Below, piece after piece: positions 19,196 through 27,410 of a DNA stretch of 64,000 nt. A model generated the notes under the pieces. It was not told the DNA's origin. It made no database searches and worked only from the letters and a program-made list of their open reading frames with translations. The position numbers were made by a program, and so were the translations under genes. The stretch lies in NCBI RefSeq assembly GCF_004114695.1, contig NZ_CP035310.1:868001-932000 (forward strand), in the 5' to 3' direction. This DNA is from Erythrobacter sp. HKB08 (GTDB taxonomy: Bacteria > Pseudomonadota > Alphaproteobacteria > Sphingomonadales > Sphingomonadaceae). Position 1 is the stretch's first letter, and the number at the start of each line of letters is the position of its first letter.

Positions 19196-22100
19196 ATGAT
19201 TCCAGCAGGTTCTCGTGTTCGGCTAAGAAATGACCCGAGTGTGGTCGGCATCGTAACTGACGAGCCGCAGACAGAACGTGGCGGGCGCCCCTTCCAGAAG
19301 ATTGAACTGCCGACAGGGCGCAGGCGTGTCGTCCCAGCCAATCAGCTCGAAATCGTGCAGGAAGAAGCCGATGCATTCATCGACCTAAAGGACGGCAAGT
19401 TCTCTGCGCCCTCCGACCTGCGCCGCGCCATTACGCATTTGCGGATGACCGGCCGCCTGGCTGACATGATCTACAGTTTGGGTGCGACCAACACCGATTT
19501 TCACGCCTATCAGTTCAAGCCGGTTCTCAAACTACTCAACTCGCCATCGCGCGGACTGCTGATCGCGGATGAAGTGGGTCTCGGCAAAACCATTGAGGCC
19601 GGGCTTGTTTGGACCGAACTTGTCGCTCGGTTCGATAGCCGGCGTCTGCTGATCGTCTGCCCGAAACCGCTGTGCGAAAAGTGGCGCGACGAACTGCGCA
19701 ACAAGTTCAATATTACAGCGCATATCTGCCAAGCAGATCAGCTTCTTCAGTTCTTGAAGGATGATCGTGCCGGCGGCGAGGGATTCGCGGCAATCGCATC
19801 GCTACCGAGTCTCCGTCCACCAAAGGGTTGGGATGATCCCGCTGAAGGTAAGAACGGTGCGCGGGTCGAACTCGCGGAATATCTCGAAGAGGCCGACGGT
19901 GATCTCTTCGACCTCGTCGTGTTCGATGAAGCCCACCATCTTCGGAATACCGAGACGATGAACCACCGACTTGGCCAATTGGTGTGCGAAGTTGCGGATC
20001 ATAAGCTGTTCTTGTCGGCAACGCCGATCAATCTGCGTGCCAATGACCTGCGCGCGCTGCTCAAGCTCATCGACCCCGACACGTTCGAACGCGAATGGCT
20101 GTTCGATCTGCTGCAGGATGAGAACGAACCCTACGTCCGTGCCTGGGAAGCCGCGCGCGATCCGCGCGCGTCATTCGATCATCTTGAAGAGCTCATTTCT
20201 GAGCTTCCCGCAGGCCAGGTCCTGAAGACCGGAAAGCGTCTCGAGCGGCTGCGTGAGGAGCTGGCGAAGGGCATGCAAGACACGCCTGCCAATCGTGTGC
20301 GGATTGCCTCTCGTCTCGAAGAGATGTCCTTGCTCGGCACGATCATCAATCGCACCAGAAGGCGAGATGTGGCGGAATTTAAGGTCGAGCGTCGTCCAAC
20401 CACCGTGCGCTGGCCGATGGCGCAAGTCGAACGCGACTTCTACGAAGCCGCCAGCGACGAGATCGCCAACTATGCGCTCATCAACGACATCAACGAGCGT
20501 TTCCTGCTTGCGCAAACGCAGCGCTTGCTCGCCTCAAGTCTCCCTGCGGCCTATCGTCATTGGGGCACCCGAACTGGCAATCTCTCGCTCGATGATGACG
20601 ACAACGAATACCGCTATAAGACTTTGCCTGGTCCTCTGACCGAAACGCTTGGTGCGATTTGCGATGACCCTCACGTTCTCGCCGCACTCGAGGCAAGCGA
20701 TACCAAGTTTCAGCGGCTCGTGGAGTGGCTGCGCAAAATCCGCCAAGATCATTCCGATGAGAAGGTCATCATCTTCTCTAGTTTCCGTAAGACGATCGAT
20801 TACTTGGCGCGCCGCTTAGATGATGCCGGCTTGGAATCGATCGAACTCCATGGCGGGATCGATCTCGATCGACAGACGATCGTCAATCGCTTTGCCGATG
20901 CCCCTCCCGGTACGGTCTTGTTGACGTCGGAGGTGGGTGGTGAAGGTCTTGACCTGCAGTTTTGCCGAATCCTCTTCAATTGGGATTTGCCTTGGAATCC
21001 GATGCGCGTCGAACAACGGATCGGTCGTATCGATCGTATCGGACAGCAATCTCCTTCTATCGACATCATCAACCTCATCGCCAAGGACACCATTGAGGAA
21101 CGCGTCTACGAACGTCTTTATGAGCGCCTTGGGATCATTCGCAGCACGCTGGGCGATTTCGAACCCATTCTCGGCGAGATCATTCGCGATATCGAGCTTG
21201 CGCTCGTCAATCCCGAACTGACCGAAGAACAAAAGGTCGCCGAACTCGACCGTTCGGTCCTCGCCGCAGAGAAGCGCAAGGCGATTGCCGAAGAGCTTGA
21301 GCAGGAAGCGCCAGGCCTCATCGCTCATGGCGACAGCATTCTTCAGCGGATCAATGAAGCTCAAGCGCCGCACAAACGGCTCACGCCAGAAGACTTGCGC
21401 GATTACATCGCTGGTGTCCTGGTCTCCGCCTACAAGGGAAGCAGCGTGGAGCCGATTTCAGACGTGGAGATCGACGCTTACAAGATCAGGCTTTCCGCCA
21501 CCGCCGACGTGGAATTCAACCAATTCCGAAATACAAGAGCGCGCCGATACCCCACGAGGTTCTCGCGCGACGGAACCAGCGGCGTCCGGTCGGTTTTCGG
21601 AAGTAATCCGCAGCCTTCAAAATACCGCGCGATCGAAGCAATTCCGATGACGCACCCATTGTCGCGCTTTGCCGCCGAGCAATTGGATAAGCGCCAGGCA
21701 GGCCTGCGCGCAAAGCCGGTCACAGCGATTGAAACTTCCAATCGCGCCGGATGGAACCTTCCTTCAGGGCGCTATGTCTTCCTTGTTGAACGTTGGTCGA
21801 TTGAAGGGATCGTCCCTGTCGACAAACTGGCCTTCGCTGCCTGCTCCTTCACAGGCGATAGGCTGCTTGAAGAGGACCAGGCCGAGCGTGTTCTCATCGA
21901 GAGTCTCACCAGTGAAGCGCGCATGACGAGCCTCTCAAGCGGGGATTGCGATCGCGCTCATGACCTTGCTGCCGATGTCTTGGCGGGACGGTTGGAAGAG
22001 CGCCGTTTGGACTTCGAGGATGCCGAAGCTGCCCGCCACTTCGACTTGGTCAGTACCCAGAAGGCCTTGATCGAGGAGCATCGGACCCGCGAGACCAAGA

Positions 22101-22309
22101 AATACAAGGAACGGATTTCCGATCTGCAGTTCTCGCAAAACCTCAAGCGGCGCAATCTGATCCCAGCGCTCGAGGGCAAGTTGCAGAAGGTTCTTGCTCG
22201 TCTCGAGCTTCGTGAAAACGAGATCCGTCAGCGCGAAGATCTGCTCAGCTACGAGGAGCCCCTTCTTGTGGGCATAGCGGTCATCGACATTACCGGAGAC
22301 GGCGCATGA
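19196..22309 (+). CDS. SNF2/RapA/DpdE-like DNA translocase
   Basis: The 1037-aa protein is a SNF2-family helicase: an SH3-like N-terminus (PAGSRVRLRNDPSVVGIV), Walker A ADEVGLGKT near residues 125-133, DEAHH near 242, SATP near 282, then LLTSEVGGEGLDLQ and RIGRIDRIGQ in the second lobe near 575-620. The C-terminal 300 residues include a charged coiled-coil with RETKKYKERISDL. I chose the ATG at 19196 (GGGGGA 4 bases upstream) over the TTG at 19178. Its last four bases overlap the start of the Hsp70-like gene. It resembles DpdE and DISARM-type SNF2 proteins, but no other genes of those systems are in the window. Confidence 0.85.
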   Translation: MIPAGSRVRLRNDPSVVGIVTDEPQTERGGRPFQKIELPTGRRRVVPANQLEIVQEEADAFIDLKDGKFSAPSDLRRAITHLRMTGRLADMIYSLGATNTDFHAYQFKPVLKLLNSPSRGLLIADEVGLGKTIEAGLVWTELVARFDSRRLLIVCPKPLCEKWRDELRNKFNITAHICQADQLLQFLKDDRAGGEGFAAIASLPSLRPPKGWDDPAEGKNGARVELAEYLEEADGDLFDLVVFDEAHHLRNTETMNHRLGQLVCEVADHKLFLSATPINLRANDLRALLKLIDPDTFEREWLFDLLQDENEPYVRAWEAARDPRASFDHLEELISELPAGQVLKTGKRLERLREELAKGMQDTPANRVRIASRLEEMSLLGTIINRTRRRDVAEFKVERRPTTVRWPMAQVERDFYEAASDEIANYALINDINERFLLAQTQRLLASSLPAAYRHWGTRTGNLSLDDDDNEYRYKTLPGPLTETLGAICDDPHVLAALEASDTKFQRLVEWLRKIRQDHSDEKVIIFSSFRKTIDYLARRLDDAGLESIELHGGIDLDRQTIVNRFADAPPGTVLLTSEVGGEGLDLQFCRILFNWDLPWNPMRVEQRIGRIDRIGQQSPSIDIINLIAKDTIEERVYERLYERLGIIRSTLGDFEPILGEIIRDIELALVNPELTEEQKVAELDRSVLAAEKRKAIAEELEQEAPGLIAHGDSILQRINEAQAPHKRLTPEDLRDYIAGVLVSAYKGSSVEPISDVEIDAYKIRLSATADVEFNQFRNTRARRYPTRFSRDGTSGVRSVFGSNPQPSKYRAIEAIPMTHPLSRFAAEQLDKRQAGLRAKPVTAIETSNRAGWNLPSGRYVFLVERWSIEGIVPVDKLAFAACSFTGDRLLEEDQAERVLIESLTSEARMTSLSSGDCDRAHDLAADVLAGRLEERRLDFEDAEAARHFDLVSTQKALIEEHRTRETKKYKERISDLQFSQNLKRRNLIPALEGKLQKVLARLELRENEIRQREDLLSYEEPLLVGIAVIDITGDGA

Positions 22310-24165
22310 GCAAGTCGAACGGTAGCCTCGCGGACCAGCTGCAAGCGCTTGGCGTCGCAAAGCAGAAGGCACCGAACCAGCCCAACAAGAAGAAGAGCAA
22401 GAAACCTGTTTCCGATTTTCGCTCGAAGGCGCGTGAGCCAAGCGTCGCGGACCTCGAAGCGGAGATGAAGCAGAAGCTTGCTGAGGCCAATGCCCAGACC
22501 GAGCACGCCGAACAGACAAAGGCGCGCGAGATCAAGCCGGCCAAGCGCAATGCTACCCCTGTTATCGTCGAGACGCGAAAGAGCCCGCCGTCTCGAACAG
22601 TGGACCCTGGCCGCAAGCCCAGCAAGGCAGTGCGACCGGTCAAACAGCCGAAGGGGCAGTTGACGAAGTCAGCGTCAAAGCGGCTTCATTACGAGCCAAA
22701 GCCTGCGGTGAAGGAAGCTCCCAATGCGCCGGCCAAGGCCGCTCCCGCTCCGAAGCACAAGCCTGCACCGCCGCCCGAACCTTCGCCCCAAGAAATTCCA
22801 GGTGAGACCATGCCGTTTACCGCCGCTGAGGCGTTCGCGCACATTACGCGAATTGTTGGAGGCTCAACGCCTGCCATCGAAGAGCGTCCCAGTAGGATTC
22901 AATCGGGCGAAGCACGCCGATTGGATGACGCCGTTCGAAGCGGAGCTGAGTGGCTTCGCGACAATCCTGAACCCGATTTCGACAATGGCTTTGTCGTAGG
23001 CTTCGACTTTGGCACCAGCTCATTGAAGGTCGTGGTTCGCGATCCCTATGTCGCGGGCAATCCTGTTGCAGCACTGCCAGCGCCTGCGGAGCTGCGTTCC
23101 CAAGGCCATCCGTACTTGTGGCAGACGGTCGTTTGGTTTGATCCTACCAACGAGACCTTCCGGCTCTACCCGACGCCCGGCGCGATCACACTAGAAGGCT
23201 TCAAAACTGGTATCATCGCGGGGAAGGGCTCAGAGCCCATTTGCGACGAGCCCAAGATTTCCCGATCTGAAGGCGCTAGCGCCTTTATCGCGCTGCACCT
23301 TTGCCACCTTCTCGGATGGTATGCGAAGGAGAAGCCCCTGGCGCGCAGCAAGGCGAAGAATTTCCTCGCTATCAATATCGGCGTTCCGGTTGCGACTAGC
23401 GATAATCCAGATGCATTGCAGCCGTTCAAGGAAGTGGTTCGCGCCGCCGCCGAATTGGCGTGCTCCTGCGAACCTATGACGCTCGAACGGGTCAGAGCGG
23501 CCTTGGATATGGTCCAGGCAGAAGATCTGCCCGGCGGGTTCGACCTCATTCCCGAGCTCAGTGCAGCGCTCGTTGGTTACGCCAGTGATCCGAACTCACC
23601 CTGGGGCGCGCACGTCCTGGTTGATGTCGGAGCATCGACGCTCGACATGGTCGCCTTCAACCTCGTCGAGAATGACGATGAAGCCCAGATCAAGGCCTTT
23701 TCCGCGAGCGTGGAACTACTTGGCGCGGCGGCATTGGAGATTGCGCGTAGTAAAGCCATCGCAGACGCGGACTTTCTCAAGGCATGCAACCATCAGTTTG
23801 GCGACACCTATGGTTATGCCTGTCGCGAGGATGTCGCCCCCATGAGCTTCAGCAAGAAATGGAATCCTGATCGCAAAGATGTTCAGCTCGTGGTGACCGG
23901 AGGTGGATGCGCCACCTCGGTGCATTCGGGCTTCATAAAGGATCTCAGGAGTCCGACCCGCGTGCTTGGCCAAGGTGATATTGCTCGTCCAGAACCTCCG
24001 CGTGAAATTGCTGCGATTGACTGTGATCGATCGCGTCTGTTGTTGGCGTTTGGCCTGGCACATGACATTCCCGATATTCCACCGCCTACGCTTCCGTCGC
24101 GTATCCCGAAGATCGGTCCGAAGCCTCAGGACGGACCGACTTATGTTGGCCCCGAACAAACATGA
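22306..24165 (+). CDS. Hsp70/actin-like ATPase paired with SNF2 helicase
   Basis: The first 220 residues of this 619-aa protein are rich in Lys, Pro and Ala and probably disordered. A complete actin/Hsp70 ATPase fold follows: phosphate-1 GFDFGTSSLK near 232-241, phosphate-2 VDVGASTLDM near 440, and adenosine motif VTGGGCATS near 530. No Hsp70 substrate-binding domain is present. The ATGA overlap with the helicase stop shows translational coupling. I know of no named defence system built on a SNF2 helicase plus an Hsp70-like ATPase. The ATPase may act as a switch or loading factor for the helicase; this is inference. Confidence 0.75.
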   Translation: MSKSNGSLADQLQALGVAKQKAPNQPNKKKSKKPVSDFRSKAREPSVADLEAEMKQKLAEANAQTEHAEQTKAREIKPAKRNATPVIVETRKSPPSRTVDPGRKPSKAVRPVKQPKGQLTKSASKRLHYEPKPAVKEAPNAPAKAAPAPKHKPAPPPEPSPQEIPGETMPFTAAEAFAHITRIVGGSTPAIEERPSRIQSGEARRLDDAVRSGAEWLRDNPEPDFDNGFVVGFDFGTSSLKVVVRDPYVAGNPVAALPAPAELRSQGHPYLWQTVVWFDPTNETFRLYPTPGAITLEGFKTGIIAGKGSEPICDEPKISRSEGASAFIALHLCHLLGWYAKEKPLARSKAKNFLAINIGVPVATSDNPDALQPFKEVVRAAAELACSCEPMTLERVRAALDMVQAEDLPGGFDLIPELSAALVGYASDPNSPWGAHVLVDVGASTLDMVAFNLVENDDEAQIKAFSASVELLGAAALEIARSKAIADADFLKACNHQFGDTYGYACREDVAPMSFSKKWNPDRKDVQLVVTGGGCATSVHSGFIKDLRSPTRVLGQGDIARPEPPREIAAIDCDRSRLLLAFGLAHDIPDIPPPTLPSRIPKIGPKPQDGPTYVGPEQT

Positions 24166-24227
24166 GACAATCAGTAGTTTGAAAGAAAAGGACACCGCCT
24201 GAGCGATGTCCAAGTTTGCGCTGACGC

Positions 24228-24560
24228 CTAATATTCTGAAGCCAGCATAATCGTGAGAACGCGCTTCGTTATGTCCAGATCTGAAGGATCCTCGCTGCCC
24301 GACGTCATGTCGAGTGCGTAGTAATCAATCTTCCAGAAGATCCGCTGCCCACCATGATCGAACGCGCCAAAGTCGTGTTCGCCATGCGGGTCGTTGTCGT
24401 GGTCGAACTGGTCGAAACCGGCCACCTTAGCGGCAACCGCTTTCATCCCTTCATCGCCAAGCTCTTTGATGCCTGGCGTGATGAAGATGTCGCCGCCAAT
24501 CCCAGACCGGCGAAACCTGTCATTGAGGCGCCGGATACGCGCTGTCTTCTCTTTGTCCAT
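24228..24560 (-). CDS. DUF3768 domain protein
   Basis: The 110-aa protein has the hallmark DUF3768 residues DNDPHGEHDFGAF, FWKIDYY and TKRVLTIMLASEY. Start at 24560 is favoured by AGGAGAG six bases upstream; the ORF continues to 24590 without a ribosome site. Proteins of this family are common on alphaproteobacterial plasmids and islands, with unknown role. It converges with the Hsp70-like gene, separated by 62 bases. Confidence 0.8.
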   Translation of the reverse strand: MDKEKTARIRRLNDRFRRSGIGGDIFITPGIKELGDEGMKAVAAKVAGFDQFDHDNDPHGEHDFGAFDHGGQRIFWKIDYYALDMTSGSEDPSDLDITKRVLTIMLASEY

Positions 24561-24662
24561 GATGTGCTCTCCTGCAAAATCCGGCAACACACGATTGCAG
24601 CCGGAGCCGTGCAGAAGAGCTGGGCGACCGAGATCTCATGGCCGCGCCCTCGTTTGCTTGAT

Positions 24663-24696
24663 GGAAAACACCAAGGGCGCTGCCCTTTCGTTTTCC
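24663..24696 (-). promoter_or_regulatory. Structured leader hairpin upstream of the DUF3768 gene
   Basis: GGAAAAC (24663-24669) pairs with GTTTTCC (24690-24696), and inside them AAGGGC pairs with GCCCTT. This makes a two-part hairpin about 100 bases before the DUF3768 start, on its transcribed side. It could be a leader structure or a terminator of the gene at 24886. The 325-base stretch 24561-24885 contains no other gene I can support. Confidence 0.4.
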
Positions 24697-24885
24697 AAAG
24701 CATGAAATGCATGGGGCCGTGACTCGCTCTCCTTTCGTCGGGCTGCGTCCGCACCACCCCCAAGGCATTTCACGCTTTCCTTTTCCCATCCCGTTCTCGC
24801 CGAAGGGCAGGGCCGATGGTTACATCGGCCCAATTTGATTGAAGCAGCGCCTCTTCGCGCTGCCTCATCTCGAAGAACTGAAGAA

Positions 24886-25362
24886 CTACATTTTGCTCGC
24901 AAGGAACATCGCTCCTCCTTGCGCAGCTTGATGGCCAAGCGCCAGAGCTTCGAACAAGACCATCTGATGCGGTTCGCGATCCCGGAACGTCCGTGAGGGA
25001 ACCTTGCTTTCAAACTCCGGATGTTTGTCAGCCAGGTAGCGCGCCTCATCGAACCGAGTGCGAAAGAGCTTCTCTCGCTTCATGGGCAGAAGCTGCGCGT
25101 TCGATTGTGCCGCTTCATCCTGGATGGCTTTGAGTAGAGCCTGCGTTCTTACGCCTTTGCGTGTCCCCGCTGCGGTGTCCTCCATCACAATGAATGTGGG
25201 AAGCAGCAGGTCGATAAACTCCCTCGCAAAGCTGGCTGCCTCGTCCGGATTGAGTGCGGCGCGCTTCGATGTTTGCCAGGTGGCAAGCTGCCCATCCTCG
25301 ATAAACACGAAACTGACCCTTCGATATCCGGCGGCAAACGCCAGAAAGCTAAGCCCCCGCAT
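24886..25362 (-). CDS. Possible RuvC/RNase H-fold protein of island
   Basis: The 158-aa protein begins RGLSFLAFAAGYRRVSFVFI, continues with a conserved-looking IVMEDTAAGTRKG, and ends with an EALALGHQAA helix. The order strand-Gly-rich, acidic strand, then terminal helix recalls RuvC-like nucleases, but the catalytic acids are not all evident, so this is weak. Its start overlaps the end of the upstream HTH gene by 14 bases, so the two form an operon. Role unknown. Confidence 0.5.
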   Translation of the reverse strand: MRGLSFLAFAAGYRRVSFVFIEDGQLATWQTSKRAALNPDEAASFAREFIDLLLPTFIVMEDTAAGTRKGVRTQALLKAIQDEAAQSNAQLLPMKREKLFRTRFDEARYLADKHPEFESKVPSRTFRDREPHQMVLFEALALGHQAAQGGAMFLASKM

Positions 25363-25732
25363 GATTCTGGGTTAAGGCGGCCGTCAGCTCCCTATCCAGT
25401 CGTTTCAGAGTGTTGTCTCGATTAAAGTTGGCCTCTTTGGCCTCTGCCACCTCAGGAAGGTCTGGCAGGTTGCGAAACAGCGCTTCGCGGGCGGATTGCA
25501 TGATCTCCTGATAGACCTGCGTGAAGCTTCGATTGTAGATGATCGAGAGCCTGCACATTTGCTCGATTGTCGGTGGTCTGACGCCCTCTTCAAGGGCAGC
25601 AACGTCCTGGCTTCCAAGCTCTAGCAAGATGCAAAGGTCACGCTGTGACAGTCCTGCTTTTCTGCGGGCCGCGCACAGATCATGCGCAAATTGTGTGAAC
25701 ATATTTGGTTGGATTAAACTTGTAATGTCCAC
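25349..25732 (-). CDS. XRE-family helix-turn-helix regulator
   Basis: The 127-aa protein has an XRE/Cro-type HTH at residues 13-70 (FAHDLCAARRKAGLSQRDL, then LGSQDVAALEEG). The start is GTG at 25732; ATG at 25702 is an alternative, and neither has a strong ribosome site. It is likely to regulate its own short operon with the RuvC-like gene, and possibly the ATPase gene transcribed the other way across a 318-base spacer. Confidence 0.75.
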   Translation of the reverse strand: MDITSLIQPNMFTQFAHDLCAARRKAGLSQRDLCILLELGSQDVAALEEGVRPPTIEQMCRLSIIYNRSFTQVYQEIMQSAREALFRNLPDLPEVAEAKEANFNRDNTLKRLDRELTAALTQNHAGA

Positions 25733-26050
25733 CTAAACATTATCGCGCATCCCAGAGCGGCTCTAGTACGCCCGCAAGCCCCAATCCCCACTTTTGTGGC
25801 AGAGGGTTATGTCGCCGATTTCATGCCCTAGACCGACGCTGTGCGAGGCGCGCACGCTCCTTCGGAAAGGTTGTCACCTTTCCGGATTGGTGCCTCACAC
25901 AGCGTCGGTGGTAATACAGCCTCGCTCCCTGTGAGGGGCAGAATATCGCGCTGCGCGAAGGGCCGTCTAGTCCGCCCTACCATTAGAGCACATGGCATAA
26001 TGCGCGGGCGCACTAGTCGGCCCGCCTTAGCCCATTGCACAATTGGCTTG
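25733..26050. other. Non-coding spacer with nested palindrome; candidate origin or control site
   Basis: No convincing gene lies in this 318-base spacer between the XRE gene and the rightward ATPase. It holds a large nested inverted repeat (25833-25908). The sequence further right has repeated GCG-rich stretches around CTAGTC (about 25968 and 26013). An upstream extension of the ATPase frame to 25841 would run through the palindrome and is unlikely to be translated. Confidence 0.5.
25833..25908. repeat. Nested inverted repeat (cruciform/stem-loop)
   Basis: The outer arms CCGACGCTGTGCGAGGC (25833-25849) and GCCTCACACAGCGTCGG (25892-25908) pair over 16 of 17 positions. Inside, CGGAAAGGT (25863-25871) pairs perfectly with ACCTTTCCG (25876-25884) around a TGTC loop. 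This double stem would be very stable in single-stranded DNA or RNA. It is immediately upstream of a TraD-type ATPase and close to a serine recombinase. Confidence 0.75.
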
Positions 26051-27208
26051 ATGCAATCTCACATCGTGCTCGGCAATGCAGACACACGGCGCGGCCCACG
26101 TGCCTTTTCGATCAGCCCCAATGATCGCCTCAACCATCAATATGTGATCGGGCAAACCGGCACCGGGAAGTCGACGCTTCTGGCGAACATGGCGGTCCAG
26201 GATGCGAAGCTCGGCAACGGGTTCTGCTTGATCGATCCGCACGGTGATCTGGCTGACGAATTGTCCGAGCTGATCACAGCTCCACATATCCATTGGCGTG
26301 TGGGAGATCCGGATTGCCCCTATGGCTACAATCCACTCACCAAAGTGCCGCAAGCGCGCCGCCCTTTGGTCGCGTCGGGTTTTGTCGAAACCCTCAAGAA
26401 GCAATGGGGTGACAGCTGGGGCCCACGCATGGAGCACTTACTGCGACAGGCCGTTCTTGCGCTACTCGATCAACCTTCAGCCACCATGGCCGACATTGTC
26501 CGAATCTATGTCGACAAAGGCTTTCGCCAAACGGCTCTAACCCGGCTTGTCGATCCTCAACTTCGAGCGTTCTGGCATGATGAATTCCCGCGCATGAATT
26601 ACCTCACAGCGATCGACGGCGTTGCGCCGATCGCCAACAAGGTGGGGGCGTTTCTCGCAAACCCAGAGGTGCGCGCTTCGCTTTGCGAACCTCAAAGCCC
26701 AATCCGCTTTCGCAAGGTGATGGACGAAGGTCAGATCATCCTGGTTGGCCTGGCGAAGGGGCGCGTTGGCGCGGACATAGCCAACGTTGTCGGTGGTCTC
26801 GTCATGACCAATATCCTCAATGCGGCGATGACCCGTCACGAGCTGCCATTGCAGGATAGGCGACCATTCTTTCTCTACGCCGATGAGTTCCATGCATTCA
26901 CCACTGCCAGCGCCGCAGATTTGCTCTCAGAGGCCCGGAAATACGGCCTAGGCTTCATCGCCAGCCACCAACATCTCTCACAAGCTGACAAGGCCGTTGT
27001 GGACGCTGTGATTGGCAATGCAGGCACAATTCTATCGCTGCGTATTGGCGCACAGGATGCGCCGCTGATCGCCAAGCAATTTGGAGAGATCGAGCCGCGC
27101 TACTTCCCGCAGCTGCCGAATTATCGCGGTTTTGCCCAGCTGATGGTCGATGGCCACAAGCGCAAGCCGTTCTCATTTCAGACCCTGCCGCCTGCCACAA
27201 AACAGTGA
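26051..27208 (+). CDS. HerA/TraG-type ATPase with conjugation-like motifs
   Basis: The 385-aa protein has Walker A IGQTGTGKS near residues 34-42, an early LIDPHGDL, Walker B FFLYADEFHAF near 278 and IASHQHLSQ downstream. These are features of type IV coupling or TraM-recognition ATPases. It is short, without the membrane segment of VirD4. I chose the ATG at 26051 because the homologous-looking part begins there (MQSHIVLGNADTRRG); the frame is open to 25841. It precedes a small ORF and a serine recombinase, suggesting a mobile-element role. Confidence 0.75.
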   Translation: MQSHIVLGNADTRRGPRAFSISPNDRLNHQYVIGQTGTGKSTLLANMAVQDAKLGNGFCLIDPHGDLADELSELITAPHIHWRVGDPDCPYGYNPLTKVPQARRPLVASGFVETLKKQWGDSWGPRMEHLLRQAVLALLDQPSATMADIVRIYVDKGFRQTALTRLVDPQLRAFWHDEFPRMNYLTAIDGVAPIANKVGAFLANPEVRASLCEPQSPIRFRKVMDEGQIILVGLAKGRVGADIANVVGGLVMTNILNAAMTRHELPLQDRRPFFLYADEFHAFTTASAADLLSEARKYGLGFIASHQHLSQADKAVVDAVIGNAGTILSLRIGAQDAPLIAKQFGEIEPRYFPQLPNYRGFAQLMVDGHKRKPFSFQTLPPATKQ

Positions 27209-27260
27209 GTTGGGAGTTCTGGGCGGACTAGGCTGGGCCGGATCGTTCAAGATACGCTTA

Positions 27261-27410
27261 ATGGGTATGGACCCTCGCCTAGAAGCCTATCTCAAAATCT
27301 GCCGCGAAATCTATGAGCGCCGCATTCTTGATGGCACCTGGCCATGGATGGACGACTCGCAAGAATCTGAAAATATGGTAGGTTCTGAGAACAACAATAA
27401 GGACTTATGA
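27261..27410 (+). CDS. Small ORF coupled to serine recombinase
   Basis: This 49-aa frame starts MGMDPRLEAYLKICREIYER and ends with a TGA that overlaps the recombinase ATG by four bases. The overlap, the acidic helical composition and the position support it as a real coupled gene. A second ATG two codons downstream could be used. No family is recognised. Confidence 0.55.
   Translation: MGMDPRLEAYLKICREIYERRILDGTWPWMDDSQESENMVGSENNNKDL

Noticed and set aside
19196-24165. DISARM, Dpd or Zorya system based on the SNF2 gene
   Set aside because: None of the partner genes (DrmA/B/C, DpdA, ZorA/B) is present nearby.
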